Positions 58,701 to 64,000 of a stretch of DNA of 64,000 nt are shown piece by piece. The notes below the pieces were generated by a model. It had not been told where the DNA came from, searched no databases, and saw nothing but the letters and a program-made list of their open reading frames with translations. The stretch lies in contig NC_134416.1 of NCBI RefSeq assembly GCF_030867145.1, positions 21,457,514 to 21,521,513 on the forward strand, written 5' to 3'. The DNA comes from Opisthocomus hoazin. Lineage: Eukaryota > Chordata > Aves > Opisthocomiformes > Opisthocomidae. The position numbers were made by a program, and so were the translations under genes. Each line of letters opens with the position of its first letter. Position 1 is the stretch's first letter.

Positions 58701-59401
58701 CTCTCGAATTAGTAGTAAAAGTGATCGTTTTTCCTTTCTTTGACTTGTGGGATGTTAAAAAATACATGTCCTTTTTTCTTGAGTGTATTGAAAAAATATG
58801 TATAACAACATTATTAATTTTAAATCATTATTAGCAAAGCTAAAAGGAGGCATGTATTTAGACCTACTTACAAAATTAACCCATTTTTTTGAAGAGCGTT
58901 TCCAGTGGCAATCTGAAAGAAGCTTACATTGATGTAAATTTACTAAACCTTCGTAGATTTTTCAGGAGTATATGTTTTTGCTACTTACAGAAGGGAATTC
59001 ATTGTCCATGTTTTAGTGGCTTACGTACCTTTCCTGAAACTGAAATGGTTTTGTTGTACCTACCACTCATGCTGTCATCCATAGCAGAAGTGGTTCTGTT
59101 TGTTTTGAATAAGTACATAGTAGCTTGACCTGTAAGTATGTAAGGATATGCAAATGATTCTTCCTGTTCTATTGAACCTTTTTGTGATGAAAAGGGATTT
59201 TTTATATATATATATACACACACGTATATTCAGTAGCTTGGATTTTCAGTGTACTTCATTGTCTGTCTATTTCAGAATCCAAACCCTGAAAAGGAAAACC
59301 CACCTTGTAATGCTCAAGAATTAGAAGAATGTGATGCTTTTCTTGAAGATAGTGCAAGCTTGTGCAGATTTGATGGTGATACCTTGAAAGTCACTCATGT
59401 A
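20419..59401 (+). CDS. NUDCD1: NUDCD1, NudC domain-containing protein 1 (eight 5' coding exons; 3' end outside window)
   Basis: Exons: 20419-20536, 30000-30154, 41344-41529, 44034-44217, 49050-49235, 51847-52054, 56878-57022 and 59276-59401. They join in frame to 436 codons. The family length is about 583 aa, so roughly 147 C-terminal residues lie to the right. The protein starts [13 protein letters not shown] (human: MEVAANCSLRVKR), which fixes the start although the frame stays open upstream. A CS/p23-like domain begins near residue 274 ([19 protein letters not shown], exon 6) and ends in exon 7 ([17 protein letters not shown]). The flanking regions are expected to form a beta-propeller-like fold. 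NudC-family CS proteins act as HSP90-linked co-chaperones; NUDCD1 (also called CML66, a tumour-associated antigen) has been reported with the RNA helicase DHX15. Expression is likely broad, from the CpG promoter shared with ENY2. No in-frame stop or frameshift was seen. Confidence 0.96.
21584..21637. repeat. 27-bp tandem duplication
   Basis: Two adjacent 27-bp copies beginning AGGAGTGAATAAG differ at one base (GGTTG versus GATTG). It lies in NUDCD1 intron 1. Confidence 0.8.
22147..22182. repeat. TG/TA microsatellite
   Basis: A (TG)n run passing into TATATA and ATAG repeats in NUDCD1 intron 1. Confidence 0.7.
22626..22630. repeat. Left target-site duplication AAAAC
   Basis: AAAAC precedes the LTR at 22631 and recurs at 23282-23286. 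Confidence 0.7.
22631..23281 (-). mobile_element. Solo LTR (651 bp) of an avian endogenous retrovirus, TGTCCTGG type
   Basis: Minus strand: it begins as TTTCCTGGTTTTGGCTGGGA (family start TGTCCTGG, first bases mutated), continues with GATAGAGTTAAT, and ends GGGTTAAACCACGGCA. These are the hallmarks of a common avian ERV LTR. Adjoining AAAAC repeats at both ends give a 5-bp target duplication. No internal retroviral sequence remains. It is antisense to NUDCD1 in intron 1. Family assignment is from memory of avian LTRs. Confidence 0.85.
23282..23286. repeat. Right target-site duplication AAAAC
   Basis: Exact match to 22626-22630, adjoining the LTR end. The surrounding A-rich sequence makes this somewhat less decisive than a mixed-base repeat. 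Confidence 0.65.
25838..25965. repeat. C/A-rich low-complexity tract
   Basis: About 130 bases composed almost entirely of A and C (CCAA repeats, then CAAA-type words), with very few G or T. It is the strand complement of the G/T-rich tracts elsewhere in the window. Non-coding. Confidence 0.7.
28701..29766 (+). mobile_element. Solo LTR (about 1.07 kb), TGTATTGGG family, sense to NUDCD1
   Basis: Begins TGTATTGGGTTTGTGTGGCC and ends CACCATA (family end CACCACA). In the middle is an array of imperfect repeats built on GGAGCAG and GGACCC(C)ATGCC words, typical of this avian LTR family. A poly-A signal AATAAA lies at 29577-29582. Several frames up to 163 codons, including antisense ones, are chance openings in the LTR. 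AATGG follows the right end and also occurs three bases before the left end, so a target duplication is possible but not clean. The LTR ends 233 bp before NUDCD1 exon 2. Confidence 0.82.
29577..29582 (+). terminator. LTR poly-A signal in sense to NUDCD1
   Basis: AATAAA within the TGTATTGGG-family LTR, followed by a TGTTTTGTCTGTG-rich stretch that could serve as the downstream element. It lies in NUDCD1 intron 1 in the sense direction. Confidence 0.5.
30000..30154 (+). CDS. NUDCD1: NUDCD1 coding exon 2
   Basis: Acceptor TTTTTTCCCCAG and donor CTG|GTAAGA. It encodes [20 protein letters not shown] and on to [11 protein letters not shown]. It ends in phase 0. Confidence 0.96.
31256..31744 (-). 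mobile_element. Solo LTR (489 bp) related to the TGTATTGGG family
   Basis: The plus strand starts TGTGGTTGG and ends CCCAGTATG. The minus strand therefore starts CATACTGGGTGT and ends CCAACCACA, like a diverged, internally shortened relative of the LTR at 28701. The poly-A region shared with that LTR (AATAAATTAAATTAATTTCC on the minus strand) is clear near 31415-31435. The flanks TTCCT (31251-31255) and CTCCT (31745-31749) agree at four of five bases, consistent with an aged target duplication. Confidence 0.72.
32308..33668 (-). repeat. CR1 LINE, 5'-truncated (1.36 kb), reverse-transcriptase portion
   Basis: The plus strand begins TCATAGAATCATAGG, the complement of the CR1 3' repeat. The minus strand encodes the C-terminal half of CR1 reverse transcriptase in pieces. 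The motif FSKAFD (motif A) lies in the frame 33532-33272, the FADD-containing stretch (motif C) near 33160-33140, and the C-terminal block ([13 protein letters not shown] to [13 protein letters not shown]) at 32874-32383. Frameshifts and stops interrupt it, so it is not active. The 5' truncation is at about 33668. Confidence 0.9.
33707..34542 (+). repeat. CR1 LINE, 5'-truncated (0.84 kb), young copy
   Basis: Encodes an uninterrupted C-terminal reverse-transcriptase stretch of 232 codons (33750-34448) starting [17 protein letters not shown] and ending in KVLCSLL with the natural stop. The CR1 3' UTR follows, ending in three ATTCTGTG-type repeats at 34542. The intact frame and near identity to the copy at 55972-56457 mark it as recent. 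It lies only about 40 bp from the truncated end of the opposite-strand CR1 at 32308-33668. Confidence 0.92.
36426..36520. repeat. G/T-rich low-complexity tract
   Basis: About 95 bases almost without A or C on the plus strand, with groups such as GGGGG, GGTTTG, GGTTGGG and TTGGTTTGG. Several G-runs lie close together, so a G-quadruplex in the NUDCD1 transcript is conceivable. Confidence 0.65.
37983..37999. repeat. TA microsatellite
   Basis: A short (TA)n run in NUDCD1 intron 2, just before a CR1 3' end. Confidence 0.7.
38031..38239 (-). repeat. CR1 LINE, 3' portion, interrupted by an LTR
   Basis: The plus strand starts TAGAATCATAGAACAGCCCA, the complement of a CR1 3' end, and runs to CTCCTGGTGCAACTT, where the CR1 sequence is cut by the LTR at 38240. 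It continues at 39001. Confidence 0.88.
38240..39000 (-). mobile_element. Solo LTR (761 bp) nested inside a CR1, TGTCCTGG type
   Basis: On the minus strand it starts TGTCCTGGTTTTGGTTAAAA and ends CGGTGACA; both strands have TG..CA ends. AACTT occurs two bases before the left end (38233-38237) and directly after the right end (39001-39005), matching the interrupted CR1 word GTGCAACTT. This suggests a 5-bp target duplication with two extra bases at left. Inside is a short GGATCT tandem near 38549. The frames in it are chance ORFs. Confidence 0.8.
39001..39765 (-). repeat. CR1 LINE, 5' portion of the interrupted copy
   Basis: It resumes the CR1 of 38031-38239 after the LTR. The minus strand encodes broken reverse-transcriptase C-terminal pieces ([47 protein letters not shown]) at 39586-39146. 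Several stops and shifts show that it is old. The truncated 5' end is about 39765. Confidence 0.88.
41344..41529 (+). CDS. NUDCD1: NUDCD1 coding exon 3
   Basis: Acceptor GCTTATAG and donor GAG|GTAAGT. It encodes [20 protein letters not shown] and on to GNSASEKWE; phase 0 at both ends, 62 codons. Confidence 0.96.
41530..44033 (+). other. NUDCD1 intron 3
   Basis: A 2.5-kb intron, AT-rich, with only short chance frames. I recognise no repeat family or RNA gene in it. Confidence 0.85.
44034..44217 (+). CDS. NUDCD1: NUDCD1 coding exon 4
   Basis: Acceptor GTCTTCTAG and donor GAGG|GTAAGT. It encodes [20 protein letters not shown] and on to [12 protein letters not shown]; the following Gly codon is split with exon 5. 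The donor could be read one base earlier, but this choice keeps the frame. Confidence 0.95.
45178..45640 (-). repeat. CR1 LINE fragment, 3' end
   Basis: The plus strand starts AGAATGGAATAGAATGG, a decayed complement of the CR1 3' repeat. The minus strand carries a 124-codon frame (45640-45266) with [20 protein letters not shown] and GNRLP, the reverse-transcriptase C-terminus. 5'-truncated. Confidence 0.88.
46370..47287 (+). repeat. CR1 LINE fragment (0.92 kb), reverse-transcriptase C-terminus
   Basis: It encodes [16 protein letters not shown] (motif C, FADD) at about 46400, then a stop after LESCP and a frameshift. It resumes as [20 protein letters not shown] to [13 protein letters not shown] (46795-47208) and ends in the CR1 3' UTR with TTCTATGATTCT. 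It belongs to the same subfamily as the minus-strand copy in intron 2 (32308-33668). Confidence 0.9.
49050..49235 (+). CDS. NUDCD1: NUDCD1 coding exon 5
   Basis: Acceptor TTTTTTCGTAG and donor AAAG|GTAAGA. It encodes [20 protein letters not shown], then [15 protein letters not shown] and an acidic linker ending in NEKK. The acidic stretch ([11 protein letters not shown]) precedes the CS domain, as in the human protein. Confidence 0.95.
49356..49383. repeat. T28 homopolymer
   Basis: 28 thymines followed by GTGTGTGTGT in NUDCD1 intron 5. Confidence 0.8.
49717..49795. repeat. A29 homopolymer followed by A/C-rich sequence
   Basis: 29 adenines, then CCAAAAAAAACC-type sequence, in NUDCD1 intron 5. 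It is complementary to the T28 run 333 bases upstream. Confidence 0.8.
51847..52054 (+). CDS. NUDCD1: NUDCD1 coding exon 6 (CS domain)
   Basis: Acceptor CCAATTGTAG and donor AAAAG|GTGTTG. It encodes [20 protein letters not shown] then [20 protein letters not shown] and on to [11 protein letters not shown]. The [10 protein letters not shown] start and the alternating beta-strand pattern are those of the NudC-type CS (p23-like) domain. The last codon is split with exon 7. Confidence 0.96.
53146..53243. repeat. 49-bp tandem duplication
   Basis: Two adjacent 49-bp copies beginning TGTGTGAATTTAACATG differ at only a few bases (for example TTTTCATGG versus TGTTCATGG). A recent local duplication in NUDCD1 intron 6. 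Confidence 0.85.
55118..55205 (+). repeat. CR1 LINE, 3' tail only
   Basis: About 90 bases with GAGTTGGACTCTGATC, GGTCCCTTCCAAC and a terminal ATTCTGTGATTCCACGATTC. Extreme 5' truncation of a CR1. Confidence 0.85.
55972..56457 (+). repeat. CR1 LINE, 5'-truncated (0.49 kb), young copy
   Basis: Carries an uninterrupted 131-codon end of the reverse-transcriptase ORF ([20 protein letters not shown] to KVLCSLL, 55972-56367) and the CR1 3' UTR with three ATTCTGTG-type repeats. By eye it differs from 34063-34542 at about eight positions over some 480 bp. Confidence 0.92.
56878..57022 (+). CDS. NUDCD1: NUDCD1 coding exon 7
   Basis: Acceptor TTTGCATTTTAG and donor ATG|GTAAGG. It encodes [20 protein letters not shown], then [20 protein letters not shown] and MHLTSEVM, the end of the CS domain and the following helix. 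Confidence 0.96.
57023..59275 (+). other. NUDCD1 intron 7
   Basis: A 2.25-kb AT-rich intron; TA/CA microsatellite at 59199-59226. No transposable element or RNA gene was recognised. Confidence 0.85.
59199..59226. repeat. TA/CA microsatellite
   Basis: (TA)n followed by (CA)n shortly before NUDCD1 exon 8. Confidence 0.7.
59276..59401 (+). CDS. NUDCD1: NUDCD1 coding exon 8
   Basis: Acceptor GTCTATTTCAG and donor GTA|GTAAGT. It encodes [20 protein letters not shown], then [20 protein letters not shown] and HV; phase 0 at both ends. The next expected residues (human VNLGSNQYLF) are not found in the remaining 4.6 kb. Confidence 0.95.
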
Positions 59402-60504
59402 GTAAGTGCTGCAAATTGTTACAGAAATATTTTAAAATACTTTTTTATGATATGCAAGTTGAATTTTATTATCAGAACAAAAACCTATGCAAACTCTTGA
59501 AACCACATAAATTTATTGCATAATGTAAAATCATGGTAGTGAAAGAAATCATCAACCAGTATGTGTTCTTTAGCGTCATTTTAATGTAAAAACAAGGCTG
59601 CTTTTATTCTGATTTAAAAAATATATATACTTCCACAAGTTAGCCATTTGTGAAAGCAAAATTAGGTCAGAATAATTACAAGAAAGGGGTCTCTCTTGGT
59701 GGTGCGCAGTTCTTTTCGATTCTTTATTTTGCATTTTTCTCAGTAATTTTTCGGGTAGCCTGGTAGAAAGTTGACCATTTTTACGAAGGTACTGGAGAAC
59801 AGATCTCTTTATGATACTTGTTTGTCAATTACACTGGAAATAAGGTTGTAAGCAACATGCTTGACTAGGAGGTTTGATCTGGGTTGTAAGCAACATTGGC
59901 TAACAGGAAGTTAGGGCTTTATCTGGTCCATTGGCTAAAGCGGGAAACAAAATGATCATATGAAAGCATCGCAGATTAAGTTGTCTTGGGGATTTTGGGG
60001 GCTTGGGGTTTTTTTCCAGATGTCTCTACTATATTTGTAATAAATGTTGGTGCTGCACCTCATCGCTGCCTTGTGTCACACAAAGCACGTATTGGATAAC
60101 CTGTTTTGTACAGAAAATGTCATAGTTACAGGATAAGATTTTGCATCAGTTCATAATTTCCCGTTTCTTCAGAAAAGCTCAGAAGTCTTAAGTCCGTGTC
60201 TTACAGATCTTGGTTTGTTCGTTTTTTTTAGAAATAAAAATATCATTATCTTTTTTCCGTTGGCAATACAGATACGTATGTATATCTGTGTCTGTATATA
60301 TATATGCCTGTACATGTATTTGTGCTGCTGAAGAAAAAAATAAGGCTAGCGTGCTCCACCAAGAAAGTAGTCCATTTTGTGGATAGAGTGTGATAAGTAA
60401 TATTTATCAGAAAATAAAAATAAAATCAGTAATTGGTAGAAGGACATTTTAAAGCAGCTCAGTTCAAGTGGATTTTAGCTGTTCAGTGATGCATGGTAAG
60501 AAAG

Positions 60505-60660
60505 AAGAGACATCAGGCATACATAGAAACAAGAGGTTCAAACTGGATGGAAGAAAAAACTTCTATACCAGGATTGTAGCATGGATTGGTTGCCAAGTAA
60601 GGTTATGCAGCCTCTGTCCTTGAGGTTTTCGAGACCGGACTGGATAAAGTTCTGAATAAC
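60505..60660 (+). repeat. CR1 LINE 3' fragment, part before a 280-bp insertion
   Basis: An old CR1 (words TCAAACTGGATGGAAGAAAA, TTTTCGAGACCGGACTGGAT, AAAGTTCTGAATAAC). The CR1 sequence stops at 60660 and resumes at 60946. Confidence 0.82.
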
Positions 60661-60940
60661 TTAACAAAAACTACTGCTTCTTGCCCTGAAGGATAAGAAG
60701 TTTGTGCCCCAGAGACATTTCACAGACGAGGAGGAACATGATATCATGGGATCAAGAAAGGCAGATCTGATGTATGCTGCTTTCTAGCAGGCAGCAAGAC
60801 ATTGTGGAGCGAATTTGAACTCCAGGGTGTTTGTAAAGAGCTCTTAAAAATGAGTAGCATAAAAGTAATCCAAAAGCTAATGTGTTTAAAGCATTGTGGT
60901 CAAAGGACATTTATGGTGGGTAGGAAATGTTCATACATGT
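60661..60940. mobile_element. 280-bp insertion of unknown type inside a CR1
   Basis: It starts TTAACAAAAACTACTGCTTC and ends TTCATACATGT. It is flanked by ATAAC at 60656-60660 and again at 60941-60945, exactly where the CR1 consensus reads CTGAATAACCTGCTCTAG. So this is an insertion with a 5-bp target duplication. The ends are not TG..CA, there is no poly-A tail, and I do not recognise the family. It could be a diverged short non-autonomous element or a degraded LTR. Confidence 0.5.
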
Positions 60941-61042
60941 ATAACCTGCTCTAGCTGACCCTGCTTTGGGCAGGGAGGATTGGACTAGAAGATCTCCAGA
61001 AGTCCCTTGCAACCTCAACAATGTGATCCTGTGATTTTGTTC
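60941..61042 (+). repeat. CR1 LINE 3' fragment, part after the insertion
   Basis: Resumes with ATAACCTGCTCTAGCTGACC and continues TTGGACTAGAAGATCTCCAG to a decayed terminal TGTGATCCTGTGATTTTG. Confidence 0.85.
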
Positions 61043-63529
61043 CTTGTTGGAGGGCATAGAAACATGAGTATTTCAGTAGATTTTTCACCATAACAGGAAT
61101 ATGTTTTCACTTTGATTTTGTTCTTTCAGATTATTTGGGATTTTTTTTAGTTAGCAACTTGGGGGCCTGTTCCTTTGGAAGTGTGGCTGATACAGCTTTT
61201 CATTTTTGTCGTAAACCATCATCAGTAGTGTACAGTTGTATATGTCTTTTTGCTCTTAAGTTGGAGAGAATTTTGTGAAACGTGTCCAGAATCTTACAGA
61301 ATTTAAGACCGTGAAATATTTATACAGGAACATTTTCCACTTGAAGTATAGTTTAAGTCTATAGAACATTGATGATGTAATGATATCTGTTCTGTAAAGA
61401 GACTTGATTCTATTTTTCTTGACATTTTCTAGTGCATTTCACTGGCAATATCTAGCTGAAATAAATAGGTTTGACAGCCAGCAATCTTTGTCAAATATAT
61501 TGCTATACTGGTCTGTTCTTGGGTGGCAAAATTACATTTGTCTCCTTCAGCTCAAATGCAGTTATTCAGTTTCTCCTACAGAGAAATATTTGTTTTATTA
61601 ATATAAATTATTTAAGTTAGGTTAACAGTGGCCTAAACTTCAGTATGTTGTGTTTCCAAACCATCGGAAACTAGAGATGCGTGATGGACAACATTTTTTT
61701 TTTACTGTGGAGGGCTTTATGAGGTGAAGTATGGGCTACTTAAAAAATGCTACCTTGTTTTTTGATCTGCTTGCAGTAGCATTTACAACATGAAGTTTGC
61801 CTTCTGTGCTATGTAGATTAGCGTGTATATTACCATATGGTTGAGTTCTGTATTATACATCCTGTTAAAACCAGTTGCAGGCAGGTGCATGACAAAATGT
61901 ACAGAAACTAGTAGTTGAAAAAATGCTGAAAGATGCCTGAAGTACAAAGTGGTGCCGTGTGCTTGCAGTGAGGAAACCCAGGTGTCCCAATCCTTAGCAA
62001 AACTGGGATGTCTTAAGGGAAGAGATGTTGCTTGTTTTTTAGGTACAAAAGAAGAGAGTATTCCCAGTGATTTGTGGAGCAAGGACAAAATAGGAAATGG
62101 ACTATGTAAATGTGGGTCTGTGAATAGTCAATCGCAGTAGGTAATTTCAGACAGCAGTTGATTTGTGGCAGGAGGCTTTTCTGGTTGATTGGTGGATTAT
62201 GGAAACACAACAGAAGAACTAATATTCACTTTCTACTAGCTGCCATATAAGGTCGCTCTTTCCTTGCTCGTATGCCTACATGGAAGCATGAGCCTGCCTT
62301 CTCAGTAGGTGCCAGAATGACCTCTGTTAACTAAAACTGCGTGTCAGTCTGTGAAATACGTCATGCTTGCATCTGAGCTACAGGAGTGTGGGAGGCATGT
62401 CATGTATTTGCGTGTGTCTGTTGGAGTGGAGATGCTCTAGGGGTGATAGACAAGAGAAGAGGCAAGGTTTTCTGGTTCTGAATGCTTTACCTGAATAACT
62501 GATTCAGGTTTGAATGTTTTGGGGTTTTTTTTATTGCAGTTGAGTTTCTCATGTTCTGACAACACTCTCAAAACTTTTTTTGCATTTGGGCTGTCTTGTC
62601 CAAGTGTGATCTGTATCCCAGTTGCATGTAAAATAGGCAACTAACCCAACTTAAATAGCATTTATTTGGTTTTTCAAAACACTATAAATTATTTCTGGGG
62701 TGAAAAACTAATCAAAGTTCAGAATTACTTTGCTGAGGTGCTGTACATGTAAAATATTTTTCAACATATTCCACAACCTTACTGAAACCTGGAAAAAAAA
62801 CTTAATTCTTTTAGTCTGTTCAAAACTGTTTGTGATGTAAAAAATTAATGATAGCTAATAACATGACACTTGTACTTATCATGTATGTAATAATGTTATT
62901 GTTAGGGGGTGTAGATTTAAATTGCATGTTGGATATTTTGGTGGGGTTTTTTGCTTAACTACAGATGTTTATTTTTATTGAAACCAAAAACACGATGTTT
63001 GTAAAACTATCACATTTTTGACATGGTACTTCTAAAAGAATGTATTTTTAGAATTTTGTCATGTGCTTTACTTGAAAAGGGATTTACGAAATATTAAGTG
63101 CTTGTCTCGTAAAACTATGTAGCTGCTGTTGAAAGACGTTTACAAATTACTCAGTGCTGTGTGCTATAAGGCTTTATTCTTGTCATATGTAGGTAACATA
63201 CTATTGTACCTTTGGCTGAAAATAGTGATTGCTCGTGACTTCAAAGCTACTTTTATGCTAATGTTGGCATTTTACTGTGGTGTCATGAACATTTGGGGAG
63301 TTTTCTTGATTCTCAGTGAAACTACTTTCTCGGCTCAAAGAAATTTCATAGGAGTTGATTCCTGAGTCTGACCCTTTCCCTTGGCTCAAGCACTGATGCA
63401 TAATGAAGTGAGCTGTGGATGAGAAGACTGTTCCGTGTTGTCCACCTCAAAGATGCTTCGCTGCTGTTGGTTGAGATACAACACTAAGAAAGAGGAGACA
63501 CTTATCCCTGGTGCCTCAGCTTGTGGAGC

Positions 63530-63720
63530 TGTATTGGGTGTTTGTACCCAAGGGCTGGCAGCAGGGGGGCTGCAGGGCTGCCCTCTGCAAGAAGAGGCTG
63601 GGGCCGCACTGTGGCAGACACTGCTGGTTCCAGACAGCTCCAGTGGACCCACTGTGGCACACAGCTGCACCAGTATAACACCTGCCTCCTGTTCTCTCTT
63701 TAAGGCACCTTAGCAGTGGA
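63530..63720 (+). mobile_element. LTR fragment, TGTATTGGG family (5' part)
   Basis: It starts TGTATTGGGTGTTTGTACCC and continues with GGCAGCAGGGGGGCTGCAGG, then CAGACAGCTCCAGTGGACCC. This follows the order of the first 150-200 bases of the LTR at 28701 but is much more diverged, and the rest of the LTR is missing. Its higher GC content explains the short frames on both strands. Confidence 0.6.
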
Positions 63721-64000
63721 GTTTGTGACATTGTCTTTATTAATGTTTCTTTGCCTTTGAGTTGCTTAAAAAATTAGTAGCCCTGATTTCATGATTGCAT
63801 CTGGCCCTAATTGGGACTGAGGATTATTTCACCTCTGTTGTAGTTTTAATACAACTGAAGAATTGTATGGCTGTTGAACAGCGTAGTAGTGGAAGGCTGT
63901 TTTGAAGTTGAGCCATTAGACTTAATAAATTGTGATAATTATATTAGTTCTGCTATAGACTGTATAACCTCGAGTAAACAAATTTCTGGGTCTCAACAGC

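Larger units (their letters stand above)
59402..64000 (+). other. NUDCD1 intron 8, running past the window end
   Basis: At least 4.6 kb of intron. It holds a CR1 tail split by a 280-bp insertion (60505-61042) and an LTR fragment (63530-63720). No NUDCD1 C-terminal exon was recognised. Confidence 0.8.

Noticed and set aside
62877-63365. 78-codon frame near 63129 with hydrophobic segments, possible NUDCD1 exon or membrane protein
   Set aside because: It does not match the expected NUDCD1 C-terminus (VNLGSNQYLF..), lacks proper splice borders, and lies in AT-rich intron DNA.
1-64000. CRISPR array, operon, phage or bacterial gene cluster
   Set aside because: No regularly spaced repeats, no ribosome-binding-site/ORF packing; the window is clearly vertebrate nuclear DNA with spliced genes.

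Overview
This window is nuclear DNA of a bird. The evidence is the abundance of CR1 LINE fragments ending in the avian ATTCTGTGATTCTGTGA-type 3' repeat, several avian endogenous-retrovirus solo LTRs, and two conserved vertebrate genes in spliced form. One LTR family (starting TGTATTGGGTTTG) is, from memory, more typical of Neoaves than of fowl, so a neoavian species is likely. The window holds intron-rich genes and interspersed repeats; no prokaryotic, CRISPR or phage-like system is present.

Layout. (1) 1-5100: non-coding DNA in which I recognise no exon. (2) 5100-5950: a CpG island with a plausible leftward-facing non-coding first exon (donor at 5411). By vertebrate gene order this may be the EBAG9 promoter, with its coding exons left of the window. 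(3) 6000-15200: intergenic, with two short CR1 tails, one 410-bp solo LTR with a perfect 5-bp target duplication, and one 405-bp retrovirus-type LTR. (4) 15215-19805, minus strand: the complete ENY2 coding sequence in four exons (96 aa). (5) 19830-20830: a CpG-island promoter shared head-to-head by ENY2 and NUDCD1, with ZNF143/THAP11-like and NRF1-like motifs. (6) 20419 to beyond the right end, plus strand: NUDCD1, with its first eight coding exons (436 codons) ending at 59401. The C-terminal exons lie outside the window.

The NUDCD1 introns carry most of the repeats: CR1 copies in introns 2, 4, 6 and 8 and LTRs in introns 1, 2 and 8. Among them are an LTR nested inside a CR1, two nearly identical (young) CR1 copies, and a 1.07-kb sense-oriented LTR whose end lies 233 bp before exon 2.

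How the genes relate. ENY2 (SAGA deubiquitinase module and TREX-2 mRNA export) and NUDCD1 (a CS-domain protein of the NudC/HSP90 co-chaperone family) are housekeeping genes and are likely co-expressed from one bidirectional CpG promoter. I found no undescribed multi-gene system. The most useful leads concern transposable-element architecture inside NUDCD1 and the apparent absence of PKHD1L1 between ENY2 and the next CpG island.
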